Source of the DNA: Paraburkholderia fungorum
GTDB taxonomy: Bacteria > Pseudomonadota > Gammaproteobacteria > Burkholderiales > Burkholderiaceae
NCBI RefSeq assembly: GCF_003610895.1
Contig: NZ_MCAS01000011.1
Coordinates: forward strand, 1-64,000
Direction: 5' to 3'
Length of the DNA stretch: 64,000 nucleotides
Shown: positions 1 through 9,388 of the stretch, piece by piece
How positions within the stretch are numbered: position 1 is the first letter of the stretch
Layout of the letters: every line of letters starts with the position of its first letter
Program-made: the position numbers and the translations under genes
The notes under the pieces: generated by a model
Told to the model about the DNA's origin: nothing
Database searches by the model: none
What the model saw: only the letters and a program-made list of their open reading frames with translations

Positions 1-728
1 GCCAGCAGATCGCCTTCCCAATGCCCGGGCACCGCGCGGTCTTCCACTTCGGCCGGTCTTTCGCTGATCGACACGGCCCCGATTATCCTGCCCCTGTTCT
101 GCCCGCTTGCCGAGGCGCTCTTCGCCTGACGCATCGTACGATTGGTACGAAGATGCTCGACGAGTTCCTTTTTAAGGACCCCGCGTGCCTGGATGAACAG
201 GCTCCGGTAGATCGTCTCGTGTGATATCTGCATGTCCTTGTTGACCCGGAACTCGCGCCTGAGCCATCCCGCTATCTGTACAGGGGCCCATTTTAATTTG
301 AGTCTGGCCGCCACCAGCCGGCGCAGCCGCGCATTGCCTGACAACGCACACACCTTGGGCCGCCGTGCACGCTCCCAGGCGTTCACATCGGCCTCGTGCG
401 CCCGATATCGGTGGCTGCCGCCATTACGCGAAATCTCCCGGCTGATGGTCGATTTCGAGCGCCCCAGTTGCAACGCAATCTCGCCCATCGTACCGCCTGC
501 GACAAGGCCCCGCGATATCTCCTCGCGTTCGGCCAGCGTCAGTGCCCGTGCAGATCGTGTGCGCACGGGCGGGGAAAATCCGCCGTTCCTGTTCACAACG
601 TGATAAACGGCACTCGGCTGGCGCTCGAGCATCCGCGCGATTTCACTCAGCGACTCGCCCTCGCGCCACAGCTTCCAGATTTCCGCCTTCTGTGCGGTGT
701 TCAACCACGGTCTTCTTTGTCGTCCCAT
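1..728 (-). CDS. IS30-family transposase, C-terminal part outside the window
   Basis: The minus strand is open from an ATG at 728 to the left edge (242 codons, no stop). It begins MGRQRRPWLNTAQKAEIW and carries the IS30-type N-terminal helix-turn-helix region (LGRSKSTISREISRNG, around residues 98-113). The last visible residues, VPGHWEGDLL, include the first catalytic Asp of the DDE domain. The rest of the DDE domain lies outside, so it cannot be said whether the gene is intact. IS30 transposases are about 320-380 aa and cut and join the element ends. No frameshift is seen in the visible part. Confidence 0.9.
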   Translation of the reverse strand, partial: MGRQRRPWLNTAQKAEIWKLWREGESLSEIARMLERQPSAVYHVVNRNGGFSPPVRTRSARALTLAEREEISRGLVAGGTMGEIALQLGRSKSTISREISRNGGSHRYRAHEADVNAWERARRPKVCALSGNARLRRLVAARLKLKWAPVQIAGWLRREFRVNKDMQISHETIYRSLFIQARGVLKKELVEHLRTNRTMRQAKSASASGQNRGRIIGAVSISERPAEVEDRAVPGHWEGDLL

Positions 729-785
729 CGTGCTCCACTCTCCATTTCCCTATTGGAACAGAGGTGTTGCAACGACCGGTTGAAT
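1..785 (-). mobile_element. IS30-family insertion sequence, one end
   Basis: The transposase reads leftward from 728, so the element's upstream end lies at about 750-787. The stretch at 762-786 (TGTTGCAACGACCGGTTGAA and flanking bases) is the likely terminal inverted repeat, inferred from position. It cannot be confirmed because the other end is outside the window. The boundary falls within a few bases of the hairpin repeat that starts at 791. Confidence 0.6.
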
Positions 786-790
786 CCGCC

Positions 791-895
791 GCCGCTTTCT
801 TTGCTTATCTTTCTTTGCGGCGGCAAAGAAAGTAAGTGCCGCCCCGCACAGGGGCAACACAAATAGACCACTAACAAAACAAGGAAAGGCCAAAA
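791..895. repeat. Dispersed hairpin repeat, copy 1
   Basis: About 100 bp nearly identical to 35168-35272. It contains a hairpin (CTTTCTTTGC, GGCG loop, GCAAAGAAAG, with further pairing CTTA/TAAG outside a one-base bulge), then a GC-rich segment ending GCACAGGGGCAACAC, then AATAGACCACTAACAA. The two copies differ at a few bases and diverge after GGCCAAAA. It lies outside genes in both places. Confidence 0.85.
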
Positions 896-1049
896 AATCC
901 AGAACGACAGCCTCGAGTTGCAGGGTACAGACGCAGATCATAAAAACCGGCACACCGATGCAACAAACCCACAAAAGGCACGCCACAGGCACCCCCCCAC
1001 TCCCATGCTACGATGCTCCGCAATATCAGATAAACCGCTGGAGACATAG

Positions 1050-1430
1050 ATGCGCCCAGAGAGTGCCGCCCGTTTCGACGAACAGTTCGCACCTCGCATT
1101 GCCGAGGCGATCGCCGCATGCTTCGCCACCACCGTGCATACCGAAGTACTGCCTTACGGCGGCCACGGCCACCCCACGAGCGTGCGGATTCACGCAGTGC
1201 CGCTCGAAGGTCTCGGTCACTATCCGCACCCATTGAACCTGTTCCTGACCTGGGATAGCGACGAAATCGAGCGGCTGATGGGCCCGGAAGGACCCGCGCG
1301 CTTCGCCGGCTATCTGGCTGCATTGCCACGCAAGCTGGAAGCCTGGCGCCACGTGCGCGAACTGGATTTCTCCTCGCACACGCAGGGCGAGCCGGCGGTA
1401 TTGATCGGTGGCCTCGATTTCGGCTCCTGA
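1050..1430 (+). CDS. Conserved small protein of unknown function (DUF5594-like)
   Basis: A 126-aa soluble protein with no signal peptide or membrane segment. The ATG follows a GGAGA motif by five bases, which supports the start. The middle has a distinctive LGHYPHPLNLFLTWDSDEIERLM stretch. I associate this with the Burkholderia-limited DUF5594 group from memory, so the family name is tentative. No catalytic motif is visible. It stands alone, with the convergent chemoreceptor operon ending ten bases downstream. Confidence 0.65.
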   Translation: MRPESAARFDEQFAPRIAEAIAACFATTVHTEVLPYGGHGHPTSVRIHAVPLEGLGHYPHPLNLFLTWDSDEIERLMGPEGPARFAGYLAALPRKLEAWRHVRELDFSSHTQGEPAVLIGGLDFGS

Positions 1431-1439
1431 TTTCAGCTC

Positions 1440-3023
1440 TTAAGAAGCCGCCGCGCCGATCCGGAAGAAACTCACGCTTTGCACCAGACCCGATGCCTTG
1501 CTCTGCACCGCATCGGCTGCCGCGGCCGCCTGCTCGACCAGAGCCGCATTGCTCTGCGTCACCTGGTCCATCTGCGTCACCGCATCGTTCACTTCCGCAA
1601 TGCCCGCAGCCTGATCGACGCTGGCCGTCGCGATCGACTCGACGATACGCGTGACGCTGCCCGCGCTTTGCACCACACCGTCCATCGTATTGCTTGCGTG
1701 GTTGATCAGCTGTGTACCGGCGTCGATGGTGGCAACCGATTCGCGAATCAGCGCCTTGATCTCGCGGGCGGCATCGGCCGAGCGCTGCGCCAGACTGCGC
1801 ACTTCGCTTGCGACCACCGCGAAGCCGCGCCCTTGCGTGCCGGCGCGCGCCGCTTCGACGGCTGCGTTGAGCGCCAGAATATTGGTCTGCGCGGCAATCG
1901 CTTCGACCACCGCGATGATATCGACGATACGCTTGGACGCTGCATCGATCTGGCCCATGGTGCGCACCGCGTCGGTCATTACGGCGCCGCCGTCGCGCGC
2001 CGCTTGCGCCGCGGTTTGCGCGAGCGTGGTGGCCTCGCGTGCGTTGCTGGCGTTGCGCTGAACGGAATCGGTGAAATGCTGCATCGAGGCGGCGGTTTCT
2101 TCGAGTGACGCCGCCTGTTGTTCGGTGCGGGCGGACAGATCGAGATTGCCTGCGGCGATCTCCTGCGTGGCCGACGAAATGGTGTGCGCGCCTTCGCGAA
2201 TCTCGCTGACGATGTGACGCAAGCGATGATTCATGTCGTTGAGCGCGTGGAGCAACTGGCCGGTTTCGTCGCGGCTCACCACGGCGACATCGGCGCGCAG
2301 ATCGCCGGCCGCAACCGCCTGCGCGACGCCCACCGCCTGCCTGACCGGCAGCGTGATACTGCGGCTCAGGAACCAGATCGCGAACGTGCCTACGCCGAGC
2401 GAGCCCGTCACGACCGACAGAAGCAGCGCGCAGGCGAGCGTGTACGCGCGTTCCGCGGCCGCGCTCGTGCGCACGCTGGAATCTTGCGCCTGCTGCATCA
2501 CCGAAGCGACGATATCGTCGATCGCGGCGGTCGGCGCGCGGTCGATGCCTTTGACCAGACCGTCGACAACGTGTGCCGTATTCGGATCGGCCGCATCATA
2601 GCGCTTGAGCGCGTCGAGGTAGCTCTCCTGCAGGGAGGCGTGGGTGGCGAGCGCCTTGTCGACACCGTCCACGTTAGCACCCAGCGCATTGAGCTGATCC
2701 TTCAGTCGCAGCAAAGCGGCATGCGTCGTGCCGCTTTCCTTGCTGAAGGCGTCACGGTACCTGGCGAACGCGGCCGGATCGGCGCCGCGCAGCAGCAGGT
2801 CTTTCCATTCCTGCACCTGCTTCTTGAATTCGACCTGCGCGACGCGCGCCGTGTCGGCAGCTTGCGCATACTGGCCGAGCGTTTGCGCGGACTGAATTTG
2901 CAACGCATGTGTCGTCGACAAGGCGTGCCAGCCCTCCAGACCCACCACCATGGTTGCCGTGAGCAGCACCGCGCCGAGGAGCGCCAATTTAACGGCGATT
3001 TTCAGATTTCTATAGAACGTCAC
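1440..3023 (-). CDS. Methyl-accepting chemotaxis protein with small periplasmic domain
   Basis: A 527-aa chemoreceptor. It has TM1 at about residues 11-31, a helical periplasmic domain of about 155 residues (four-helix-bundle size), TM2 at about 192-216, HAMP, then the signalling hairpin with the invariant tip [17 protein letters not shown] and [17 protein letters not shown]. The start is a GTG preceded by AGGGA. It lies 21 bases behind the other chemoreceptor and is probably co-transcribed with it. It signals to CheA/CheW at the inner membrane. There is no C-terminal NWETF-type CheB/CheR tether. The ligand cannot be inferred. Confidence 0.92.
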   Translation of the reverse strand: MTFYRNLKIAVKLALLGAVLLTATMVVGLEGWHALSTTHALQIQSAQTLGQYAQAADTARVAQVEFKKQVQEWKDLLLRGADPAAFARYRDAFSKESGTTHAALLRLKDQLNALGANVDGVDKALATHASLQESYLDALKRYDAADPNTAHVVDGLVKGIDRAPTAAIDDIVASVMQQAQDSSVRTSAAAERAYTLACALLLSVVTGSLGVGTFAIWFLSRSITLPVRQAVGVAQAVAAGDLRADVAVVSRDETGQLLHALNDMNHRLRHIVSEIREGAHTISSATQEIAAGNLDLSARTEQQAASLEETAASMQHFTDSVQRNASNAREATTLAQTAAQAARDGGAVMTDAVRTMGQIDAASKRIVDIIAVVEAIAAQTNILALNAAVEAARAGTQGRGFAVVASEVRSLAQRSADAAREIKALIRESVATIDAGTQLINHASNTMDGVVQSAGSVTRIVESIATASVDQAAGIAEVNDAVTQMDQVTQSNAALVEQAAAAADAVQSKASGLVQSVSFFRIGAAAS

Positions 3024-3044
3024 TGCGATTTCCCTGGATGCACC

Positions 3045-4844
3045 TTAGTCCAACTTGAATTGCGCAACGGCACCGGCAAGACTCACGGCCTGGCTTTGCA
3101 ATGCGGCGGCAGCGGCCGTGGATTGCTCGACCAATGCGGCGTTCTGCTGAACCATTTCGTCGAGCTGGCTGACCGCGCGATTGACTTCCTGAATCCCGCG
3201 CGTTTGCTCGTTGGCCGCCTGGGTGATTTCGGAAATGATGGTTGTCACGTTGGCGACGTTGCTGACGATCTCCGTCATCGTCTTGCCGGCCTGGCGGACC
3301 TGACCCGAGCCGGAGGCCACGCTCGCCACCGTCGATTCGATTAGCGCCTTGATTTCCTTGGCGGCTTGCGCGCTGCGTTGCGCGAGGCTGCGCACTTCGC
3401 CCGCCACCACCGCGAAGCCGCGGCCCTGTTCGCCGGCGCGCGCCGCTTCGACCGCCGCGTTCAGGGCGAGGATGTTGGTCTGAAACGCAATGCCGTCGAT
3501 GACACCGATGATGTCGGAGATCTTCACCGACGCGTGTTCGATCTCGCCCATCGTCGTAACCACGTCGGAGATCACCACGCCGCCGCGTGAAGCGACTTGT
3601 GACGCGGACACGGCGGTGTCGTCGGCCTGCTTTGCGGCGCTGGCCGACTGCGTGACCGTCGAGGTGATTTCTTCCATCGATGCAGCGGTCTGTTGCAGGC
3701 TGGCCGCGGCAGACTCCGTGCGACCCGACAGATCGACGTTGCCCGCGGCGATTTCATTCGCGGCCACGCGCACCGATTCGCTGGCGTCGCGAATCTGGCG
3801 CATCACGTGGCTGAGTTTGTCGATGAAGGTATTGAACGCGCGCGCGATCTGCGTGACTTCGTCATTGCCGGTGGCCGGCAGACGTTGTGTCAGATCGCCT
3901 TCGCCCGAGCCGATTGCGTCCATCGCGTCACGTACTGTCGAGAGACGCTGGAACGAGACGGCGGTGACGGCAGCCACGATTGCCGCGGCGATCGCGGCGA
4001 TCACGATCAAGGCGATGACCGAAGCCGTCAACAGCGATCGCATGCCGGCGGTCGCCTCCGATTTGTCGAGCGCGACGACCGCGTACCAGTCGGTGCCGGG
4101 AATGGCTTCGGCGCGCAACAGCTTCGTGCTGCCGCTCATCTCGACTTCGACAGGGTGCTCGGCGCTGAAGAGCGCGGCCAGCTTGTCGCCGGTGAGCGCG
4201 GGTGCGAGATCCGTCACCGGCTTCAAGGTCAGCTTGGCATCGGGGTGGGCGACGATATGCCCGCTCGTGTCGATCAGCATGCCGAAGCTCGCGGGTGTCG
4301 GGTGAATCGCCTTGACGTTGGCAATCACGCTGTCCATCGCGACGTCGCCGGACACCACGCCTTTCACCGCGCCGTCGCGCACCACGGGCGCCGCGAACGC
4401 GACCACGAGCTTTCCAGTGCCCACGTCCACATACGGCGGTGTCACTACCGGTTTGCCGGCTGCTGCGGCCTGCTTGTACCACGGGCGGCCGGTCGGATCG
4501 TAGCCGGGCGGAATGCCGGTCGGATCGGAGAACTTCGCGGTTTTGTCCGCGTAGCCGACATACACATTAGAGAATTTTCCGGCAGCGGCGATCTGCTTTA
4601 AAGCGGCGGACGGGTCGGGTTGCAACACGGCGTCCTGCAGCGAGTTGATCATCTGGCTATTGGAGGCGATCCAGTCTTCGATACCGTCGGCATGACCGCT
4701 TTCAACAGCATTCAAACTGCTTTCGATGGCATCGGCGTTGTACGAATTGGCGACGACATAGTTGAGAACGGTGTTGGCAGCGAGTGCGACTACAACGATG
4801 GCGACGCACAGGGCGACGATGCGCGCGCGAATGGAAGAGAACAT
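3045..4844 (-). CDS. dCache chemoreceptor, probable amino-acid sensor
   Basis: A 599-aa methyl-accepting chemotaxis protein: TM1 at about 8-30, a large dCache periplasmic domain to about 265, TM2 at about 275-297, HAMP, and a signalling domain with [20 protein letters not shown]. Within the dCache module, Y115, R120, W122, Y123, Y138, D140 and D167 fall at exactly the spacing of the amino-acid-contacting residues I recall for Pseudomonas PctA (Y121, R126, W128, Y129, Y144, D146, D173). This predicts binding of L-amino acids or related amines. It is the first gene of a two-receptor operon. A FliA-like promoter lies about 63 bases upstream. Confidence 0.92.
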   Translation of the reverse strand: MFSSIRARIVALCVAIVVVALAANTVLNYVVANSYNADAIESSLNAVESGHADGIEDWIASNSQMINSLQDAVLQPDPSAALKQIAAAGKFSNVYVGYADKTAKFSDPTGIPPGYDPTGRPWYKQAAAAGKPVVTPPYVDVGTGKLVVAFAAPVVRDGAVKGVVSGDVAMDSVIANVKAIHPTPASFGMLIDTSGHIVAHPDAKLTLKPVTDLAPALTGDKLAALFSAEHPVEVEMSGSTKLLRAEAIPGTDWYAVVALDKSEATAGMRSLLTASVIALIVIAAIAAAIVAAVTAVSFQRLSTVRDAMDAIGSGEGDLTQRLPATGNDEVTQIARAFNTFIDKLSHVMRQIRDASESVRVAANEIAAGNVDLSGRTESAAASLQQTAASMEEITSTVTQSASAAKQADDTAVSASQVASRGGVVISDVVTTMGEIEHASVKISDIIGVIDGIAFQTNILALNAAVEAARAGEQGRGFAVVAGEVRSLAQRSAQAAKEIKALIESTVASVASGSGQVRQAGKTMTEIVSNVANVTTIISEITQAANEQTRGIQEVNRAVSQLDEMVQQNAALVEQSTAAAAALQSQAVSLAGAVAQFKLD

Positions 4845-4906
4845 GTAGGGAGTTTTTCGGAGTAAGCAGTGAACCGTGGCCGGCGAGGCGGGGGCCTCAT
4901 ACGCGG

Positions 4907-4933
4907 TATACGGCGTGGGTCGTGCGGACTTGA
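4907..4933 (-). promoter_or_regulatory. Candidate FliA (sigma-28) promoter for the chemoreceptor operon
   Basis: On the minus strand TCAAGTCC, an 11-base spacer and GCCGTATA match the flagellar consensus TAAAGTTT-N11-GCCGATAA at 5/8 and 5/8 positions, including the core GCCG and exact spacing. It points toward the receptor gene starting at 4844. Flagellar-class control is expected for chemoreceptors but is inferred here. Confidence 0.45.
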
Positions 4934-5120
4934 GCGGGCAATGCTTTCGGTTTATGACAAGCGCCGGGAGAACGGCGTGTGGCGGCGCGTCGCGATGTCA
5001 TACAGTTTTGCGAGCGAGGCGAGGTTTTCAATGGATACCGAAACAGCACCATGAGCAAGGGGTTGTGAGGCGTTATATTCGTATGAAGATATCGCGTATG
5101 TAGTGCGACGCGAATGCCTG

Positions 5121-5165
5121 AAAAAAAACGGCCGCTGCGTTCTATCGCAGCGGCCGTTTCGTTTT
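5121..5165 (-). terminator. Rho-independent terminator after the phospholipase C gene
   Basis: A perfect stem (AACGGCCGCTGCG / CGCAGCGGCCGTT around a short TTCTAT loop) is followed on the minus strand by a run of eight T. It lies 28 bases beyond the phospholipase stop codon. The T-rich GTTTTG on the other side may give weak activity in the plus direction too. Confidence 0.88.
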
Positions 5166-5192
5166 GCCTGAACTGAATTGATGAGCGGAAAC

Positions 5193-7304
5193 TTAACTTC
5201 CCAGTGCCGGGTCGCTCATGCTGCTCCTGCCGGTTTCCACGTGTCCGGCGAAGCGTCGCGCGAACGACGGGTCCGTGTCGACCGTGATCGCGAGGTCGTA
5301 CCAGCCGTAAGCGTTGCGCAGATCGAGGTACAACTGTTCGGTGTCGCCGCCGCGTACCGAATGCTTGACCACGTTGCCGGCGTCGTAGGCATTGACGATG
5401 GTGAACTGGCAACGCGCGCTGCCCACATTTTCCAGCCGCAATTGCAGGTTGCCGTTCGCGACGTCGTAGCCTTCAGCGACTTCCGGCCGCGCGATATCGG
5501 AACCGTTCCACCAGCTTCTCGCGACGGGCTTGCCCGCAAAGCGGCGCAGGAATCCGTTCGGGCCGTAGACCGTGTAGTCATACGTACCGTCGGCATTCAG
5601 CGGCAACTGATCCTGCAGGCGCTTGCCGGCTTCGACGGTATACGTGAGCGGTGCGGCGAGGCCATTTGCGGCGTAGACGAGAAACACGGCGCCCGCGCGG
5701 CCCGAATTGACGAAGCGCATCGTCAGCTTGTTCTCCGCGCCTTCACCGTGCACGCGCACGAACAGTTCGTACGGCAGCGCACGCGCCGGGCGCACACCGG
5801 GTTCCTGCTTCGGCACGGCCTGCACGAGCGGCGGCAACGGGACATAGTCCGGATGCCGGTTCTGATCGGGCGGCACGTAGCCGCTCGTGCTCGGCAGCGT
5901 CGGGAACGCATCGTTCGGGGTGCTGAAGTTGAACGCCGACATCAGGTCGCCGCACACCGCACGGCGCCACGGCGTGATGTTGGGCTCGCCGAGATTGTGC
6001 TGGTGGCCGAAGCGCTTTTCGATAAAGCGGATCACCGACGTATGGTCGAACAACTCCGAGCACACATAGCCGCCTTTCGACCACGGCGAGACCACCAGCA
6101 TCGGCACGCGCGGGCCGAGTCCATACGGACCCGCCGGCGTGCTGCCATTGCCCGCGTAGTTCTCGTTGCTGGTGTCGACGGTCGACAAACCGTTTGCGCT
6201 CGATGCCGGCGCGAACGGCGGGGCCATGTGATCGAAGAAGCCGTCGTTTTCGTCGTAGTTGATCAGCAGCACCGTCTTGCTCCACACCTCGGGATTCGAC
6301 GTGAGAATCTGCAGGACCTGGTCGACGTACCACGCACCGTAGTTCGACGGCCAGTTCGGGTGCTCGGAATACGCTTCCGGCGCGACGATCCACGAGACTT
6401 GCGGCAGGGCGTTGTTCTGCACGTCGCGCTTGAGGATATCGAAGTAGCCGTCCCCGTTGGCCGCGTTCGTGCCGGTGCGGGCGTTGTCGTACAGCGGATT
6501 GCCCGGCTGCGCGTTGCGGTACTGATTGAAGTAGAGCAGCGAGTTGTCGCCGTAGTTGCCGATGTACGGGTTCTGCGTCCAGCCCCACGAGCCGCTGGCG
6601 TTGAGTCCCGTACCGATGTCCTGATAGATCTTCCAGGTGATGCCGGCGTTCTGCAGTACTTCCGGATAGGTGGACCAGCCGTAGCCGGCTTCCGCGTTGT
6701 CGATCACCGGTCCGCCGCCGCTGCCGTCGTTGCCCACCCAACCGCTCCACATGTAGTAGCGGTTCGGGTCGGTCGGGCCCATCAGCGAGCAGTGGTACGC
6801 GTCGCAGATCGTGAACGCGTCGGCGAGTTGATAGTGAAACGGAATGTCGTCGCGCGTGAGGTAGGCCATCGTCGTGGTGCCCTTGGCGGGCACCCATTGA
6901 TCGTAGCGGCCGCCGTTCCACGCTGCGTGCGTGCTGGTCCAGTCGTGCGCCAGATCCTGCAGAAACTGCAGGCCGAGGTTCGGCGCGGTGGGGCGGAACG
7001 GCAGCACATAGCCGAGATCCGCGGCGAGCGGCTGATACCACACCGGCTTGCCGTTGGGCAGGTTGATCGCGCGGGTGTCGCCGAAACCGCGTACGCCCTT
7101 GAGCGTGCCGAAGTAGTGGTCGAACGAGCGGTTTTCCTGCATCAGCACGACGATGTGCTCGACGTCGCGAATGCTGCCGGTCTTGTTGTTGGCGGGAATC
7201 GCGAGGGCGTTGCGAATGCCCAGCGGCAACATGCTCAACGCGGTGGCGGAACCGGCGGCGTGCGCGGCGGAGCGCAGAAAATCACGGCGATTTTTTGAAG
7301 TCAT
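5193..7304 (-). CDS. plcN: Phospholipase C, phosphocholine-specific, Tat-exported
   Basis: A 703-aa enzyme of the bacterial phospholipase C/acid phosphatase family, which hydrolyses phosphatidylcholine to diacylglycerol and phosphocholine outside the cytoplasm. The N-terminus has a twin-arginine signal (NRRDFLRSAA). The catalytic domain carries QENRSFDHYFG, the metal and active-site segments NYDENDGFFDHMAPP and RVPMLVVSPWSKGG, and EKRFGH. About 200 C-terminal residues form the two repeated beta-sandwich domains typical of the family. Length matches the Burkholderia/Pseudomonas PlcN/PlcH group. Assignment to PlcN (non-haemolytic) rather than PlcH rests on general resemblance only. It is monocistronic with its own terminator. 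Confidence 0.92.
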   Translation of the reverse strand: MTSKNRRDFLRSAAHAAGSATALSMLPLGIRNALAIPANNKTGSIRDVEHIVVLMQENRSFDHYFGTLKGVRGFGDTRAINLPNGKPVWYQPLAADLGYVLPFRPTAPNLGLQFLQDLAHDWTSTHAAWNGGRYDQWVPAKGTTTMAYLTRDDIPFHYQLADAFTICDAYHCSLMGPTDPNRYYMWSGWVGNDGSGGGPVIDNAEAGYGWSTYPEVLQNAGITWKIYQDIGTGLNASGSWGWTQNPYIGNYGDNSLLYFNQYRNAQPGNPLYDNARTGTNAANGDGYFDILKRDVQNNALPQVSWIVAPEAYSEHPNWPSNYGAWYVDQVLQILTSNPEVWSKTVLLINYDENDGFFDHMAPPFAPASSANGLSTVDTSNENYAGNGSTPAGPYGLGPRVPMLVVSPWSKGGYVCSELFDHTSVIRFIEKRFGHQHNLGEPNITPWRRAVCGDLMSAFNFSTPNDAFPTLPSTSGYVPPDQNRHPDYVPLPPLVQAVPKQEPGVRPARALPYELFVRVHGEGAENKLTMRFVNSGRAGAVFLVYAANGLAAPLTYTVEAGKRLQDQLPLNADGTYDYTVYGPNGFLRRFAGKPVARSWWNGSDIARPEVAEGYDVANGNLQLRLENVGSARCQFTIVNAYDAGNVVKHSVRGGDTEQLYLDLRNAYGWYDLAITVDTDPSFARRFAGHVETGRSSMSDPALGS

Positions 7305-7385
7305 GGTCTTGGCTTTCGATCTTCATAAGATGAACGAACCATACGGCGCGCGAGCGTGAGCCGCGCGTCGTATGGGGCGCGAAAC

Positions 7386-7724
7386 TCAATCTGCGGTGTG
7401 AATGACGGGTGCGACGAGCGGCGTCGACGCGGCAGCGGACAACGCCGCGTCGGCGCTTGATGCGGGCAGTGCTGGGGTTTGAATCGTGAGTGCGGGTAGT
7501 GCAGATGCGGCTGGTGATGCAGATGAAGCGGACGGGTTCGCTGACAGGACCTGTGAAGCGCCGCCGTTATCGGCGGCTGCGTCGGTAGAACTCGTGGTGC
7601 TCGTATCCGATGCATGGTCGTCGTTGCCGCAGGCGCCGACTAGCAGGCAGAGCGACACGGCGGCCAATGCGCCTGCCAAACGTTTGCGATGTAAGGCAGT
7701 AGTCGGCTTCGACACAACAGACAT
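7386..7724 (-). CDS. Small Ala/Ser-rich lipoprotein of unknown function
   Basis: Start chosen at MSVVSKP (7724), which has a GGAG eight bases upstream; an ATG 42 bases further out is less well placed. The 112-aa product has a signal segment ending in the lipobox LLVGAC, then a low-complexity mature part rich in Ala, Ser, Thr and Pro (ASDTSTTSSTDAAADNG and onward). No domain is recognisable. It follows the divergent gap before RidA and ends about 80 bases before the phospholipase C gene. Confidence 0.6.
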   Translation of the reverse strand: MSVVSKPTTALHRKRLAGALAAVSLCLLVGACGNDDHASDTSTTSSTDAAADNGGASQVLSANPSASSASPAASALPALTIQTPALPASSADAALSAAASTPLVAPVIHTAD

Positions 7725-7861
7725 GGCAATGTCTCCGGCACGGGGAGGATGCGCCAGGGCATCCACGCGCCCAGGTCAGCGATGCGCAAGAATAGTCGCT
7801 TACCTGTGTAACTTTTGTGAAGATGTGGAAATTTGGGTATTTGTTGAGAATTGGGCTGCCG

Positions 7862-8323
7862 TCAATCCTGGATCGCTACGATCGCCTCGATCTCGACGGT
7901 AATATTGCCCGGCAGGGAACCGACACCAACCGCCGAGCGGGAATGCCGACCGGCATCGCCGAACACGTCGACGAACAGATCAGAGCAACCGTTGATCACG
8001 CGCGGATGCTCGGTGAAATCCGGCGCCGCGTTGACCATGCCCAGCAGCTTGACGACGCGCTTCACGCGCCGCAAATCGCCCAGTTCGTTATGCAGCACCG
8101 CGAGCAGATTCAGGCCGACCATTTGCGCGTGCCGGTACGCTTCGTCCGCGCTGACGTTGGCGCCAACCTTGCCGGTCATCAGCGAGCCGGTTTCGTCGAG
8201 CGGTCCCTGGCCGGACAGAAACAGCAGATTGCCCTCGCGTGTGCAGTGGGTGAAATTGCCGATCGGCGTCGGCACTTGCGGGAGCTTGAGGCCGCGCGTG
8301 TGCAGCCGGTCGTAGCAGTTCAT
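7862..8323 (-). CDS. RidA/YjgF family enamine deaminase
   Basis: A 153-aa member of the YjgF/YER057c/UK114 family. It contains LFLSGQGPLDETG near residue 35, a central VNVSADEA-type helix region, and the C-terminal block SRSAVGVGSLPGNITVEIEAIV. Family members hydrolyse reactive enamine/imine intermediates released by PLP enzymes, using a conserved Arg; here R129 in HSRSAVG is the likely counterpart. It is upstream-adjacent to an IclR regulator and a PLP-dependent lyase-like enzyme, which supports a role in clearing that enzyme's product. It belongs to a divergent RidA subgroup rather than the housekeeping RidA. Confidence 0.85.
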   Translation of the reverse strand: MNCYDRLHTRGLKLPQVPTPIGNFTHCTREGNLLFLSGQGPLDETGSLMTGKVGANVSADEAYRHAQMVGLNLLAVLHNELGDLRRVKRVVKLLGMVNAAPDFTEHPRVINGCSDLFVDVFGDAGRHSRSAVGVGSLPGNITVEIEAIVAIQD

Positions 8324-8394
8324 CGATTGGGATGTGATGGTGAGCGGTCTTTAAGAAGTGAGCGTGGCGTGCAGAGGCGAAGCTTAAGGTGGCC

Positions 8395-9270
8395 TTACGC
8401 CGCCGGCTCCTGCTCGCGATGCCGCCAGCCGAGGCGTGCTTCGATACGGGCGGCTACCGCCTGCACGGCTTGCGCGAAACGCTCGGTGCCGAGCGCAGCT
8501 TTCGCCTCGGGCATCACGATCGAAATCGTGAAGACGCACGCACCGGTGTTGTCGAGCACGGGCGCCGCGAGACATGCCACGGACGCATCCGATTCGCCAA
8601 TCTGGATCGACAGCCGTGCTTCCAATGCTTCGCGTGCGATCTGCGCGAGCACTTGCGGCCGGGTCTCCGCGCGGCCGGTGGGCGAGCTTTGCGCGTGCTG
8701 TGCGAAGAACGCGACCCGTTCGGCATCCGGCAGATGCCCGACCAGCAAACGGCCGGACGCGGTCCAGTTGAGCGGCACGCGGCTGCCGACTCGCGAGGTC
8801 ACCCGAAAATGCCCGGGGCCTTCAGCCATCTGCTGCACGACCATCATGCCGTCTTCGAGTCCGCAGACTTGTACGGTTTCTTCGACTTCCGCCGAGAGCC
8901 GCTGCATTTCTTCATTGGCGACGGCGAGGTAGTCGAGCGAACTCGCGTACGTCAAACCATAACCATACAGACGCGAGCCGAGCCAGATGGTGCCGTCCAT
9001 GCGCCGCGCCAGCAGGTTCTTCTCAACCAGATCGTTGATGATGGAGTACACGGTGGACAGCGGCGCGCCGACCATGCGTGCGACTTCATAGGCGGTGGCG
9101 GGGCGGTTCGCCTGCTGGAGCGCGTCGAGAATCTGCACGGCACGATCTATCGCGCTGGTGCGTGTGCGCGGCGCGGCACTTTCCTCGCGGCCTGCGGATT
9201 GGGGTTCGGTGCCGGCGGGGGCCGCGGCGGGTACTGCTTCGGACGCGGAAGGTCGGGACGTGCGAGCCAT
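8395..9270 (-). CDS. IclR-family transcriptional regulator
   Basis: A 291-aa regulator. After a low-complexity 40-residue N-terminal tail it has the winged helix-turn-helix (AIDRAVQILDALQQANRPATAYEVARMVGAP), then the IclR effector-binding domain (DYLAVANEEMQRLSAEVEETVQVCGLEDG through VFTISIVMP). The start has a GAGGAG ribosome-binding site. It is divergent from the PLP enzyme gene with a 118-bp shared control region, so it probably regulates that operon, RidA, or both. The effector is unknown. Confidence 0.9.
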   Translation of the reverse strand: MARTSRPSASEAVPAAAPAGTEPQSAGREESAAPRTRTSAIDRAVQILDALQQANRPATAYEVARMVGAPLSTVYSIINDLVEKNLLARRMDGTIWLGSRLYGYGLTYASSLDYLAVANEEMQRLSAEVEETVQVCGLEDGMMVVQQMAEGPGHFRVTSRVGSRVPLNWTASGRLLVGHLPDAERVAFFAQHAQSSPTGRAETRPQVLAQIAREALEARLSIQIGESDASVACLAAPVLDNTGACVFTISIVMPEAKAALGTERFAQAVQAVAARIEARLGWRHREQEPAA

Positions 9271-9388
9271 CGTGCTCCTCTGACGCGGGATGTTTTTGTC
9301 CAGTTGACGCAGCTTGATTGTATGCTAGACTGATCCGCAATTACAACATATATTCCATAATTAAGAAATACCGGGTTGGAGGCGCTTC
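9271..9388. promoter_or_regulatory. Divergent control region, IclR regulator / PLP-enzyme operon
   Basis: This AT-rich 118-bp gap contains a TTGACG -35-like hexamer at 9304-9309 and an imperfect dyad at about 9353-9372 (TATTCC...GAAATA around AATT). The dyad lies just upstream of the PLP-enzyme start and is a plausible IclR-type operator. The dyad is imperfect and has not been compared with other genomes. Confidence 0.4.

Noticed and set aside
5178..7298. A 706-codon open frame on the plus strand opposite the phospholipase C gene
   Set aside because: It mirrors the codon pattern of a clear gene on the other strand in GC-rich DNA, has Arg/His/Val-rich composition with no recognisable domain, and contains the phospholipase terminator region near its start.
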